From positions 52,501 through 116,500 of the forward strand of contig JACVVK020000321.1 in NCBI GenBank assembly GCA_018292915.2: DNA of 64,000 nt, written 5' to 3'. Below are positions 1-11,945 of this stretch, in pieces; the stretch's first letter is position 1; every line of letters starts with the position of its first letter. The translations under genes and the position numbers were made by a program. This stretch comes from Batillaria attramentaria (lineage: Eukaryota; Mollusca; Gastropoda; Batillariidae). The notes under the pieces were generated by a model that did not search any database, was not told where the DNA came from, and worked only from the letters and a program-made list of their open reading frames with translations.

Positions 1-1475
1 TTTTTTTTTAACCTTGTAAAATAAAGTTTCGTTCGTTCGTTCGTTCTCAGTAGTCCGGTCTCGCCCTGTCTAGACTTCACAGCGTAGTTGGAACAATTGC
101 GCTTCTCGGTGTGCATGTATGCTTAGCAGAGCTCTGATGCGATACACTGCCGTCAACGTGCTGTGCGAGCCGTCGAAAATTCAAATTCTCCTACTGGGCG
201 ATGTTAAGCCTCAAAAACTCACTCACTCACTCCTACTGGGCGGCTGCAACACTAGCGTTGCTTGTGGTATTCAATCGCGTCGTGTGTACCCTTCTCTTGG
301 CTCGGTGCCAGTCTGTGCGATGCTGTCACTGTGCAGGTAGGTGTCTAATGGGTGCGATGTTAGACGCTATCGAAAGAGCTCAGAACGATCTGTGAGCAAA
401 AAAAAAAAAAAAAAAAAAAGATGGAAATGGTCCTTTAGTTAATTGCTGAAGATGTTATTGATTCACTGCTGGAGGCAGTGTTACTTCCTTGAATTCATTG
501 CCACAGTCTGAATTCTTTGCTATCTAACAATTTATTGATGAGCACCTTAGGGCACCACAATTTCGGGGTTTTTTTTTGTTTTTTTTTGAAAGACGGTTGG
601 TTGAAAGAGCATTGTGTGATGGAGCGAATCAAGGGTTTTCTGGAATGGAGAATGATAGAGAGAGGAGGAATTAATTGAGGAGGAAATGGGGCGGGGGCGG
701 TGTGGGAGGGGAGCGAGGAGGTGGAGGGGGGAGATCGGAGGTCCCAGTCGAAATGTTCTACCGTCAAATGGTGAAAAAATACTGCGTGTTGTTTTTGTTT
801 GTTTGTTTTTCCCGAAAAAAAAAGCATTTACGCACTTTTACCAAACGACAGTAGTGTTGTCAATGCATCTGCAGGTTGGGCGGGAGTGTGGAATTTCACA
901 CGCGTTAACATACTAAGGTTTCTTCATTACCAAAAAAAAAAAAAAGTCTTGCAATTACAGCTCTTCTTCGTCTGCGGTCGATTTGACATAGTCGCTGATG
1001 CGTGCGAGTCCTAATTTATCCCCGAAAACCCAAGCCGTGGCAGGCTGGGTCATGTTTTCTGTAGGGGTGCTTCTCGCTTAGCTCAAGACTGAAAAGTCCT
1101 ACCCTCTGAGCAAAGGGAGATGCGAGAGTTTGGGGGATCCTTCTCCCCCAGACACATTGCCTACCAAGGCTGACGAAGCTCCGTGTCTCCGTGCAATTAC
1201 AGCTCAATTCAGCCTGGAGTTTAGTTCTGCGGTGAATGCAATCTTCTTGTTTTTGTCCCGGATAATGATTGGCAGTTGCCTCTTGAGAGAGCTTACCCAC
1301 TTACCCCCCTGACCCCCCCCCCCCCCCAAAAAAAAAAAAAAAAAAAACACAAAAAACAACACCCCCCCCCCCCCAAAAAAAAAAAAAAAAAAAAAAAATG
1401 AACAAACAACAAAGCACCAAAACAAAACAAAACAAAACACCACCACCACGCACTTCTGAAACACAGTGAAAGTCT
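1..1475. other. Intergenic, no gene seen
   Basis: Contains a (CGTT)n run at 30-46, a SINE fragment, A-runs at 400-419 and 932-945, and C-run/A-run junctions at 1313-1346 and 1362-1399. No exon with splice sites or homology was recognised. Confidence 0.6.
198..232 (+). mobile_element. 3' end fragment of the (ACTC)-tailed SINE
   Basis: GATGTTAAGCCTCAAAAACT followed by CACTCACTCACTC resembles the last 35 bases of the family. Short, so tentative. Confidence 0.4.
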
Positions 1476-1862
1476 CACGGAAGTTGACGCTACCAAGACA
1501 ACAGATTTGATTTCCACGGAAGTTGACGCCACCGAGACAACAGACTTGATTTCCACGGAAGTTGACGCCACCGAGACAACAGACTTGATTTCCACGGAAG
1601 TTGACGCCACCGAGACAACAGACTTGATTTCCACGGACGTTGACGCCACCGAGACAACAGACTTGATTTTCACGGACGTTGACGCCACCGAGACAACAGA
1701 CTTGATTTTCACGGACGTTGACGCCACCGAGACAACAGACTTGATTTCCACGGAAGTTGACGCCACCGAGACAACAGACTTGATTTCCACGGAAGTTGAC
1801 GCTACCGAGACAACAGACTTGATTTTCACGGAAGTTGACGCTACCAAGACAACAGATGTGGA
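1476..1862 (+). repeat. 39-bp minisatellite, 10 units
   Basis: GTTGACGC recurs at 1483, 1522, 1561 and so on to 1834, exactly every 39 bp. Since 39 is a multiple of three, the array is open on both strands (13-residue repeat STEVDATETTDLI on plus). No conserved start, splice or domain context suggests a real gene. Confidence 0.9.
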
Positions 1863-1934
1863 ATTGACTATCAACCCAAGACTTTCCGAGTGCTGACTGA
1901 AATTTAGAAACCTCTCTTCCTCCCTCTCAGTCTG

Positions 1935-1993
1935 TGTGTGTGTGCGCGCGCGCGCGCGCGCGCGCACGCACACACACACACACACACACACAC
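1935..1993. repeat. Compound (GT)(CG)(CA) microsatellite
   Basis: GTGTGTG, then a GCGCGCGC core, then CACACA: an alternating purine-pyrimidine block of Z-DNA type. Confidence 0.9.
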
Positions 1994-2390
1994 AAAACTG
2001 ACAACTGAATACAAACGAGCAAGCCGTGAAATAAAATCATTGCAAGCGAGCAGCCCCAGAAAACAAGACCAGTTCAAACGAAGCTTATTTGTGCCGGCAG
2101 AGTCCATAATAATTTCCAGTTATCCAATTTCCTCAAACCCCACACACTCTCATTTCGCCAAAAGGCTTCCCATTGACACCAAGCCCACGGATAATTCTTC
2201 CGCTGGTCAAAACTCTTGGATGGCACGCCCACATTTCCAATGAAAGGAAACGTTACACCTGCCAAGCGAATATTTCGCCCGTCAGTTAGGGTGCGTGCAT
2301 CAGGAAGGGTAGGATTCATGCCAGGGCGCCAGATTCTACGATACCCTCTGGCATAACGAGCAAGGTTCAACCCAACAGCTGCCGTACTGC

Positions 2391-3174
2391 GTACACAATT
2401 TAAGTGCAGCCCGTATTGTGTGCGCAATTTAAATGTAGCCCGTTTTGTGTGCGCAATTTAAATGTAGCCCGTTTTGTGTGCGCAATTTACATGTAGCCCG
2501 CGTTGTGTGCGCAATTTAAATGTAGCCTGCGTTGTGTGCGCAATTTAAATGTAGCCCGTATTGTGTGCGCAATTTAAATGTAGCCCGTATTGTGTGCACA
2601 ATTTAAAGTGTAGCCCGTATTGTGTGCGCAATTTAAAGTGTAGCCCGTAATGTGTGCGCAATTTAAAGTGTAGCCCGTATTGTGTGCGCAATATGAATGT
2701 AGCCCGTATTGCGTGCACAATTTACATGTAGCCAGTATTGCGTGCACAATTTAAAGTGTAGCCAGTATTGTGTGCACAATTTAAATGTAGCCCGTATTGC
2801 GTGCACAATTTAAATGTAGCCAGTATTGTGTGCACTATTTAAATGTAGCCCGTATTGCGTGCACAATTTAAATGTAGCCCGTATTGCGTGCACAATTTAA
2901 AGTGTAGCCCGTATTGTGTGCGCAATATGAATGTAGCCCGTATTGCGTGCACAATTTACATGTAGCCAGTATTGTGTGCACTATTTAAATGTAGCCAGTA
3001 TTGTGTGCACAATTTAAATGTAGCCCGTATTGCGTGCACAATTTAAATGTAGCCCGTATTGCGTGCACAATTTAAATGTAGCCCGTATTGTGTGCGCAAT
3101 TTAAGTGTAGCCCGTATTGTGTGCGCAATTTAAATGTAGCCCGCATTGTGTGCACAATTTAAATGTAGCCCAGA
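2391..3174 (+). repeat. 29/30-bp satellite array, about 27 units
   Basis: Unit TGTAGCCCGTATTGTGTGCG plus CAATTTAAA, with 29- and 30-bp variants and GCGC/GCAC and CCCG/CCAG alternation. It contains many TTTAAA and short dyads. Confidence 0.92.
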
Positions 3175-3235
3175 CGTCTGCAGTCACGTCCACCGACTAC
3201 AACGAATCTTCCGTGGCAACCGCACGCAGCTCACG

Positions 3236-3409
3236 GGTGGGTGGGTGGGTATTTGGGAGTTTAACGTCCTTTTCCACCACGTATGAGTGATACCAAAGAC
3301 GGGGCAACGAGAAAAGGTCAGCACAGATATCTGGCCCCAGCAGGGATTCGAACTCACGACCCGCGCATTGAAAGTCCAACGCTCTAACATTCGGCCACCC
3401 CGGCTCCCC
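3236..3409 (-). mobile_element. tRNA-derived SINE (family 1)
   Basis: Read on the minus strand: a tRNA-like head with box A TGGCCGAATGGTAGAGCG (here with a changed base) and box B GTTCGAATCCC, then the body TGGGGCC..ATTTGTGCTGGCC and the tail GTGGAAAAGGACGTTAAACTCCC followed by a (CCCA)n run. Confidence 0.85.
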
Positions 3410-3412
3410 CGC

Positions 3413-3755
3413 ACGCACCTCACGATTTCTTACCTTCTGGTCTCTGTCAGACACATACTCCGACATGGTTAGCAACAAGTGTGGGTTAGCTTGTTGGAGT
3501 ATTCCCTACATTTGATTGGCTATCACGGCCTGTCAATCAACAACTGGCTACAAGTCAATTAGGAGTCTCGTACACACCTATAAGCACAGGCATGTCAATT
3601 ATCTACCGTTGCAACGGCAAAATCGATAACCCTGGCAGAGGCCACTGAACTGTTGGGGACAGATCCCTTACAGGATAAAGGAAAGTTGCATGGATTGGGT
3701 TTCTTCTTGCCTAACCAAAAGGCAGAGGCCTGTTCGGCTAAAAAAATTGTCACAA

Positions 3756-3799
<44 letters not shown>

Positions 3800-4356
3800 A
3801 AAAAAAAAAACCAACAACAAAAAACCCCAAACAAACAAAATTAACAAACAAACAAAAAAACAAAAAAAACATGCAACACGGAACATAGTCTCAAGGAGGG
3901 GGAAACCCACATACATTGTGAAAATAATAATATACAAAAATATCATGAAACATGGGAAGTAATTTCTGAAGGAGAATGTTTACCTATTTTCATGATGTTG
4001 ACAAATTCTCTCCCTTCAACTACACTACATAAGCAGTAACCACAGCTTAATAACTCACAGAACACTGTTCATATCCAACGTTCTTCAGTATCACATTTAA
4101 CAACACTCAAACAATACTCAATCGTAACAATGCCCTTTTGCTAGGGCATGACTGACTTTTAGTCAAGGTCATTCAAAATGTCGGTCTGGAAAGACTCGAA
4201 CTTACCACTGTCTTTCAATGTAGAGCTTCTGGTGTTCGTAGTTCCTGAGATAATGCCAGTGATGTCACACACACTGACACGGACGACAGGAAAGAAAAAA
4301 AAGAAAGAAAAAGGGTTCACTTTGTTCACACACAAAGAACACAAGCTGAAGAAATA
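3413..4356. other. Downstream of H6PD, no gene seen
   Basis: Holds a long C-run/A-run at 3757-3810 and AT-rich sequence; otherwise nothing recognised. Confidence 0.6.
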
Positions 4357-4766
4357 CTATCTTTTATTATCGAAATCTTCGCCTCCTAAATACGCGTCAT
4401 AATCCACATACCACGTCATTGTCCCGTTGGCCGGGTTCACACCCAGAATCGGGTATTTATCCACCACCCCCATTCCTCCCTCCACCCCTTCCAGCTCCTC
4501 CAGTATGGCGTGTTTCTCAGACCCTGTGACCAGCACCGCTACCCTCTTGGCCCTGTTCAGCATGGGCAAGGTCAAGGTCATCCTGAAGGGCGTGTCCTTC
4601 GGGCCCCGGTCGGTGAGGGTGACGAGCGTCTGCGAGTCGGCGCTGAGAGCTGGGCTCTTGGGGAACAGGGAGCCTGTGTGTCCGTCAGCGCCCAGGCCAA
4701 GCACCACGAAGTCCAGCTGGAGGTTGGACACATGGCGACGGAGGCTGTCGGAGTACAGGCGGGCAC
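4357..4766 (-). CDS. H6PD: H6PD last exon, residues 707-842 and stop
   Basis: Acceptor GGTTCCAG|GTGCCC; stop TAG at 4359-4357. It has GLGADGHTGSLFP with the Asp/His pair (734, 736) and the family's C-terminal TMTWYVDYDAYLG. The protein then extends nine residues past the usual end. An AATAAA lies inside the last codons. Confidence 0.95.
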
Positions 4767-7700
4767 CTGGAACCAATGATTTGTTAGTGGGCTGGTTATT
4801 ACATATTAAAACATGTGACGTAGTTGTGAGAGTGTGTCTAAAGAAACTTACAGAACAACAACGAGGAGAACGCACCACCACGGTTCCATAAAAGCACAGG
4901 GAGAACATGGGTAGGAGGGTACGAGGGTGTTAGAGGGTTTAACGTCCTTTTCCACCACATACGGGTGATATCAAAGACGGGGCAACGATGAAATAGCCAG
5001 CACATATATTTGGCCACAGCCGCGATACGAACTCACGACCAGAGCATTAAAAGTCAAACCCTCTACCATTCGGCCACCCCGGCTCCCCGAACATGGGTAG
5101 GAATTTATCGAGTGCTGAATGCGAGCTTAAAATTAATAACAACCGAAACAAAAACAAAAACAAACAGACAAAAAAAACAGTGCAGAACCCTAGTTTAAAC
5201 CGACACATTCAAACAAACAGGCCCAACGATCAATCACAATATTAGCTCAGAAAGTGGCGGAAAAGAGGAGGTTCCACGTGCAAGATGGAACCTACAACGC
5301 CCTTGTAAATCCGCCAAACACAAGAACAGTCTCAAAGGCCCCACTGGGGAGAAGTTTGCCAGATGAGGAGAAACATCGCCGATCGCAGAGAAATAACCTA
5401 ACAGTAAGCTGACTTCAACCATGTGTTGTATTCAAAGACAGTGATCATTTTTTGTTGAAAATCTATGGGTGAAATGGCCCACTGTGACCAATTTCTATGG
5501 GCCATTTCCAAATTTTATGGGTCATTCTAAAACGGAACCGAACAGATGAATTAATAACTTCCTTTTTTTAGGAGGCATGGTGTTTTCTTTTTCTGAAACG
5601 TTGCTGCTTCGACAGAAAAACGGCGACGCGCACACAACTTTTCGTGTATGAAAAGCGCTCCAAAGCGAGGCTCTGGGGTAGACAAACGATTGCTTCTGAT
5701 TGGGCAGACCAGACCACCTGATTGTAGTCTCATCCAATGAGATTTTACATAACAATAGCTCAGTGTCGCTGGGTAGCAGACGAATTTTGTTGGGGAGTCT
5801 TCAGACTGTGAGCGCACAGCACTCTGTGTCGAAACTTTTAAAGTTATAACGATGCGCCGATCGGCGCACAGCTTAAGATTTTTATGGGTCATTTTTTTAA
5901 TTTATGCGCCAATGGCGCAAGGCGCGGACATAAAATGATCACTGAAAGACGAATAACGACATTACGGCGAGTGGCAGCAGACATACCTTGCAGCTCGGAG
6001 TCACACAAACGGCCGGCCAGTTCAACTGGCATGGCATGCACGTGCACCCAGGGGACGGCCACGAACCGCAGCAGGTGATAGTCCAGTTGGAACAGGTTGG
6101 AATGGCTGTCAGCCGCCGCATGGACACATCTCTCATCCACCTGTTGATGCAATAGATGTTTGATCTGAAACTATACTATACGGTTGGCCTAAACGCTGTT
6201 CATAAGCATCTGACAAAAAAACCCAACAAAAACAAACAAACATACAACAACAACCAACAACAACAACAAAAACTCACAAAAGAAACACAAGAAGAAACAA
6301 TGGCTAATGCGCTGTGTTTGATTGATGTGTATGAAAAGGATTGCTCGGTAACATACCACCTCAACAACAGCAACCGGGGAAGTGGAGTTACTGTAGTTTG
6401 TGCTTGCCCGTTGTATAACTGTGTCCAAACCTACATTTATTCACCAGCTGATTGGGCAGGAAAATCAACAGTTCGGGAGCACGACGTCCTTTGTCCTCTG
6501 CCCCTCCAACTGACGTTGAGTTCAGACTGTAGGTACCAACAGGCTTAATATTCAGACCTTTTTACCTAGTTTCCACTTCCCAGCCTTTGAAACCCATTCC
6601 TGATGGACAGACTGCGTTAAGGCTCAACTGAAACACTCCCCTACCTACCTCCAGTCTCTGAAAAATACACTTACCGTGAAACGAAAGCAATTACAATCAG
6701 AACATCCACTCCTTAACCCGGGGTTCAAACCGTGCATATCGGAGTGTCTAGTAGCACATACACTCTGGGCACTCCAGTTTAACTCCAACGCACCTGCCAC
6801 ACATGGACGTGTGCCCAGTACTCGCTGGCAAAGCTCTGAGCCAGCGTCTGCCACAGCAGTATAGGCGAGGTGCCGCCAGAGAAGGCAACGTGGAACACGC
6901 CCTTGGCCGCGATCTCCGCCTCGGCTGCCTGCTCGATCTCTCTCGCCAGCTGCACAGCTACGCTCTCACGAGAACCGCTCACCATACGGTGGCCTGAAAA
7001 GGGAAGACTTTGATCATGGGTCAGGAGTCGAGTTACTGTTTGAAAATAGGGTGCAAGTCGGCCACTCCTCTGGTAACAACTAGGGTGCCCGATCGGAGAC
7101 AAAGATGCATGTTGGTCATGAAGAATAGTTGACATTCTGACTGCAGCCTTGTGTACAAGGCATGGTAGTGTATCTCCTCACTGCAGAAGCAGTGATACTG
7201 TTGGTTGAACGGCGTTTGGTCTATGCAAAACTTAACAGAACTTTTTTAAAAACTAAAATCTGTGCCATGTGGTGCATTTTGGCATGATTTCAAGTGCTTC
7301 AGAGGAGGAAACACTTTTTGTGGGGAGGGAAATGCACCAAAAAAATGGAAGATTTTAAGCCTTGTTTAAGGCCAAGCTCCATACCAAGAAAAGAAGCTGG
7401 CGTTTGTGCTTGATGCAAGTGGTGTAGGGACGCGCTGAAGGTAAGCTCCTCCGTCTCTTGCGCTACGTCTGCCGCAGAAAACCGGAGGCTCCCGTCCCGC
7501 ATCACGAAATTCAGCAGCGACGCGGGGTCCCCAGCATCATAAATCCGGGGTCGTTTTCTCGGGGAGTATTCCAGCACAGGGTCCCAGACGCGCCAGGACA
7601 GCAGCAGCTGCCTTGTGCTCACGAAACTTTCTCGCTTGCCCTGTGTTCACACGTCAACAACGACAGCAACATCATTTCATTCATTCCAAATACCGCATTC

Positions 7701-10460
7701 ACCCCTTTTAAAGGCAATTATAATGGGCGATTGGACAGGCAAAATAAAAAAAACACCCGAAACAATACGAAAACAATAATAAACTAAACACATGTTCTGA
7801 ATTCTGAAGTATTAAAAGTCTAACTAACACGCATCAGGTTATCCAGTTTGAGTTATCGATGGGAGACAAGTTCAAGTCAAAGACCAGTTCACAGATACAC
7901 CCCTCCCCCCCCCCCCCATCCTAAGCATCGTGACTGCGGGGGAGCACTCAGTCAGGAAGGAGCCACGCGCTGTAAGTCAAGAAAAAATTACATTCTGGAC
8001 CACAACAGGAGTACACAAATTTGTAAATGAAAATATTAAAAAAATCAAGTTCACGAGACAAACATAGGGACGCACTGAAAACAACAACAATCATGGAGAA
8101 ACTTTGCGAAGAAATCACGTAAGCTATCACTTGCTATTTCATAACGTTTCCAGAATACAACTTAGCAATTTTTAACAATAATATTGATAATAACAAGTTT
8201 TTATTATCATTTTTATCCCAACCCCCCTACTAACATTACCTGGAGAATCTCCTCAATGACCGTGGTGTACGCGTCACCTTTCTCCACTGGGGTGGCGTGG
8301 TAAAAATGCTGCGGGTGGTCCCCGTGGTAGTTCTTCTGAAGGAACACGTCCGAGTCGATGACCTCATCCAGACTGTCCGGCCAATCAGGTTCCCCAAGAG
8401 ATTTAGACACGGAGACGAGGGGGAGTTTTACAGCACCATGTCCAATCTGGAACACGATCTGTGCTTTAGCGTCTTTGCTGCGATGATGGTCGCTGGATTT
8501 GACGTCATCCTTCCCGTGAGATTGTTCGTGGCAGTTGGTGACGCAGACGTCGCCATCTTTGAAGACGATGCGTATGTAACTTGATCGCTGGTCCAGCTTC
8601 TTCCCGGACACCAAAATGAAAGGCACATCTCTCCAGCGATGTGTAGGGATCTGTGAAAAGGAAAGTAAAAAAGAACCAAATTTCATCGCAAAGCACCTTA
8701 CGGCGTGTACAATTTCTAATAATTCTGTCCATCCCCGACCCTAAACACCCTTTCATTTGTTTCGCTACAATGATCTTCACGAGCAATGCAAGAAGACCGC
8801 GCAAGACTTTTACGTGTACTGTGTGTAACAAAAGTACACTGCCATAGCTGCTAAAACTGAGGCAGATACGGGCCAGGGAAGTGAATAAATGACACGAGTA
8901 ATGTCTCTTGCGGTAGGTGCTAGTTTTCGTCTACTTTTTTTTTTCCGTTTTCAAGAGCAATCTTAAAACGTTTCTTTTTTGCAAAGCCTTCCAGTAATTT
9001 CCTCAGCCGCGTGATCTTTGTTGCTTGAGCGGCGTGAGGCCACAAATAACTAACTCCAGTCATTTCCTGTTTAACTAGTCAGTTTCACCAGTGTATGTCT
9101 GTTCATCGTTGTATAATGTGAGTGAGTGATAGGCGCGGCGCACTGAGTTTTATTTAAAGAAATGCGCCATACAAATATCATTTTTTATTATTATTATTTA
9201 TTTTCTTTACTAGGGGCGGAAACAGGCCATTTACTTTTTTCTTTGCCCACTCACTCACCTTTACAAGGGCGGCAGCAAACGTGGGCACAAAACTAGTAAT
9301 GTTGCTCTCCGGAATCTCCCGATCTGCCTCAAATGTGTACGCTGCGTATTGGCCTAACAGTACCCGCTGTGAAGTTTGTGGTAGAACCTGTTGTAGCACT
9401 CGCACCTGACAAGAGTCGGGGGGAAAAAAGTTACAATAAATAAACGAATGAAAAAAAAATGATGTTGTCTCGTGTCTGATCTGACTCCAGTGTCTTTTTG
9501 TTTGCAAAGCTCTTCTTGGTACTTGTGCCTAATGGGCACCTACTGAGTCAAAAGACCAAGAGATCGGCTTCTGTGTTTGTGTGACGGCTGTAATGATGGT
9601 GTAGGGTGGAGGTTTTTTTTCTGGTTGTTTTGTTTGCTTTGTTTCTTGGTTGTTATTGTGTTTTTTGGAAAGGTCTTTGAGGTAGGGGGCTGAATACAAT
9701 TACCACCTTTGCTTTTTCTATGGCTGAAGCTGCTGCAGACTGGTTGGCAGGAAGGTCCAGGGCCACCAAGGTCAGCAGCTGGGTCAGGTGATTTTGGAAG
9801 ATATCTCTTATGACGCCCATTTCATTGTAACTGAGGTGTCGCTCTGAAACACCACCAGAGCGTGCTACTGCATTTGCAAAGCTTTATACTGAGGCCAATG
9901 GCAATGGTGTCAAAATGTGTACAGTATCCCTAACAGTGTGTCATGAGCGTCTAGGGACCCAAGCTTGTGTTTTTATACTCACATTTCTGTCAAGTCAAGT
10001 CAGTTTTAAATGTCCCAGAATTAAGAAAATCGCCTTGCAACACGCGTAGGACATACACATAAAACGTAAAAAGCATGCAAATAATACAATCATAATCACC
10101 GTATAATAATGTATCCAATCATGTTAAGATAGTTATTTGCGGTTTGAATTACGTTAAGCTAACCTTGACTTAAGTAAGAATTACCGCTAATCACATAGCT
10201 TAGACCAATATAAATATCACTCCATTCCCATTCCTATCAGATCACCCCTCCCACCAGTAGCAGTCAGTAATGTAAACATGTAAATTGTAACTGACACTTC
10301 ATGAGTAAGTCCGTAACGTGTTTGTACAAACAAAATTAAAGAAAAGAAAAAAAAAAGAACTAATGATTAATGTGAAATGTATGCACATCTTTTCTCCATG
10401 CAGTAGAACCAACCCCCCCCCCCCCCCCCTCCATCTCTGCATGCCACCTGCAAAACAAAT

Positions 10461-10519
<59 letters not shown>

Positions 10520-11871
10520 GTAAGTTATATACGCTGTTTTGTTTTTATGTTATGTTTATGTACGCGCCCTGAGCTCTTGCGATGGGCGCCACAAATACCC
10601 TTTATTATTATTATTATTATTACATAAAACTTGCCATGTAAAGTAGGGGTGCACTAACATGTTATAGGGACAGGAATATTCTGTGGATTTGCAGCATAAA
10701 TGGCACAAACCATACAATATTTGAGCTTTTTCCAAGCTTATAGTAAGGTGAGGGTTGGAAATTTTGAGAAAATAACCAATCATTCATTCAAGTAGTCAAC
10801 TGACTTATTGAATCAATGAATTTTCAGGGTTAGGGGATGGGTGGGGGGAGGCTGTAACTTTTAACTTCCAATCCGTATATCCACACTCATCCACGCATGT
10901 GTGGATGGTTTAGAAACATAACTCAAGATCCAAACACACATATAACCGGCAATGACCACAAAAAAAAACACCTCCGCAGGGGGAAACAGCCACCACTACT
11001 TGATCTGTCTCACCTTACGTTGGATCTAAAGCTACCATCCTACTCCTGACACTAACTAGAATCTGTGGGTTTGCTCTGGTGACAAGAAAAACAACAACTG
11101 TCCCCGCTGACAGAAATTTATGACAATTACCAGCGTGTGACGGTCAAAACTAATTGCTTCCTGTCCTCTAACGGCCTCACTTTTGGATTGCGTCCATCTT
11201 GTTTGTCCCGTTCCGACAGAGAAGAAGGGTTGACGTCAACAGGTGATGGATAGGGGAGGGGAATACTAATGATGTGAACGTGTGGTCACTTTCCGGTGAC
11301 TGTAATTAACAATGATGAAAACACAAGAAAGTGGAAGTGAGGAGACAGGGAATGTGAAAGGGGAAGGGGGAGACAAACAGATGCAAACTTTCAGCCACTG
11401 ATGACATCAGATGAGTTGGCTTTTTAAAGACCACTTGGCGTTAGAAGAAGAGAACGGTTAGGGCCAACATAAATAACTCCCCTGTGGGTTTTATACTTTG
11501 TTGGGGTTGTTGTTGTTGCTTAGTGTTTTGGGAGTGTTATATGTCGGAAAACTGACATACAGGTTCAGGGGGAAAGAGGAGTGGGTGGGTGTTTGGGGGT
11601 TTAACGTCCTTTTCCACCACATAGGGTGATATCAAAGACGGGGCAACGATGAAAAAGCCAGCACAAATATTTAGTCCCAGCCGGGATTGAACTCACGACC
11701 CGGGCATTAGAAGTCCAACGCTCTACCATTCGACCACCCCGGCGGGGAAAGAGGAACTGAGGTTAAGATGAAGAATAAAGTTTAAATATTCAGTGAAACA
11801 GGTCAAATGTGATCATTAAGAACCCTTTCTGAACCTATATTATTGAAATTGGAATGGGTTTATCTAGAACC

Positions 11872-11945
<74 letters not shown>

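Noticed and set aside
4427..4891. 154-codon plus-strand frame opposite the last H6PD exon
   Set aside because: Antisense shadow of GC-rich coding sequence; the minus frame has clear homology.
11580..11743. tRNA gene suggested by box A/box B motifs
   Set aside because: The motifs belong to a repeated SINE with body and tail, and the acceptor stem is not formed.
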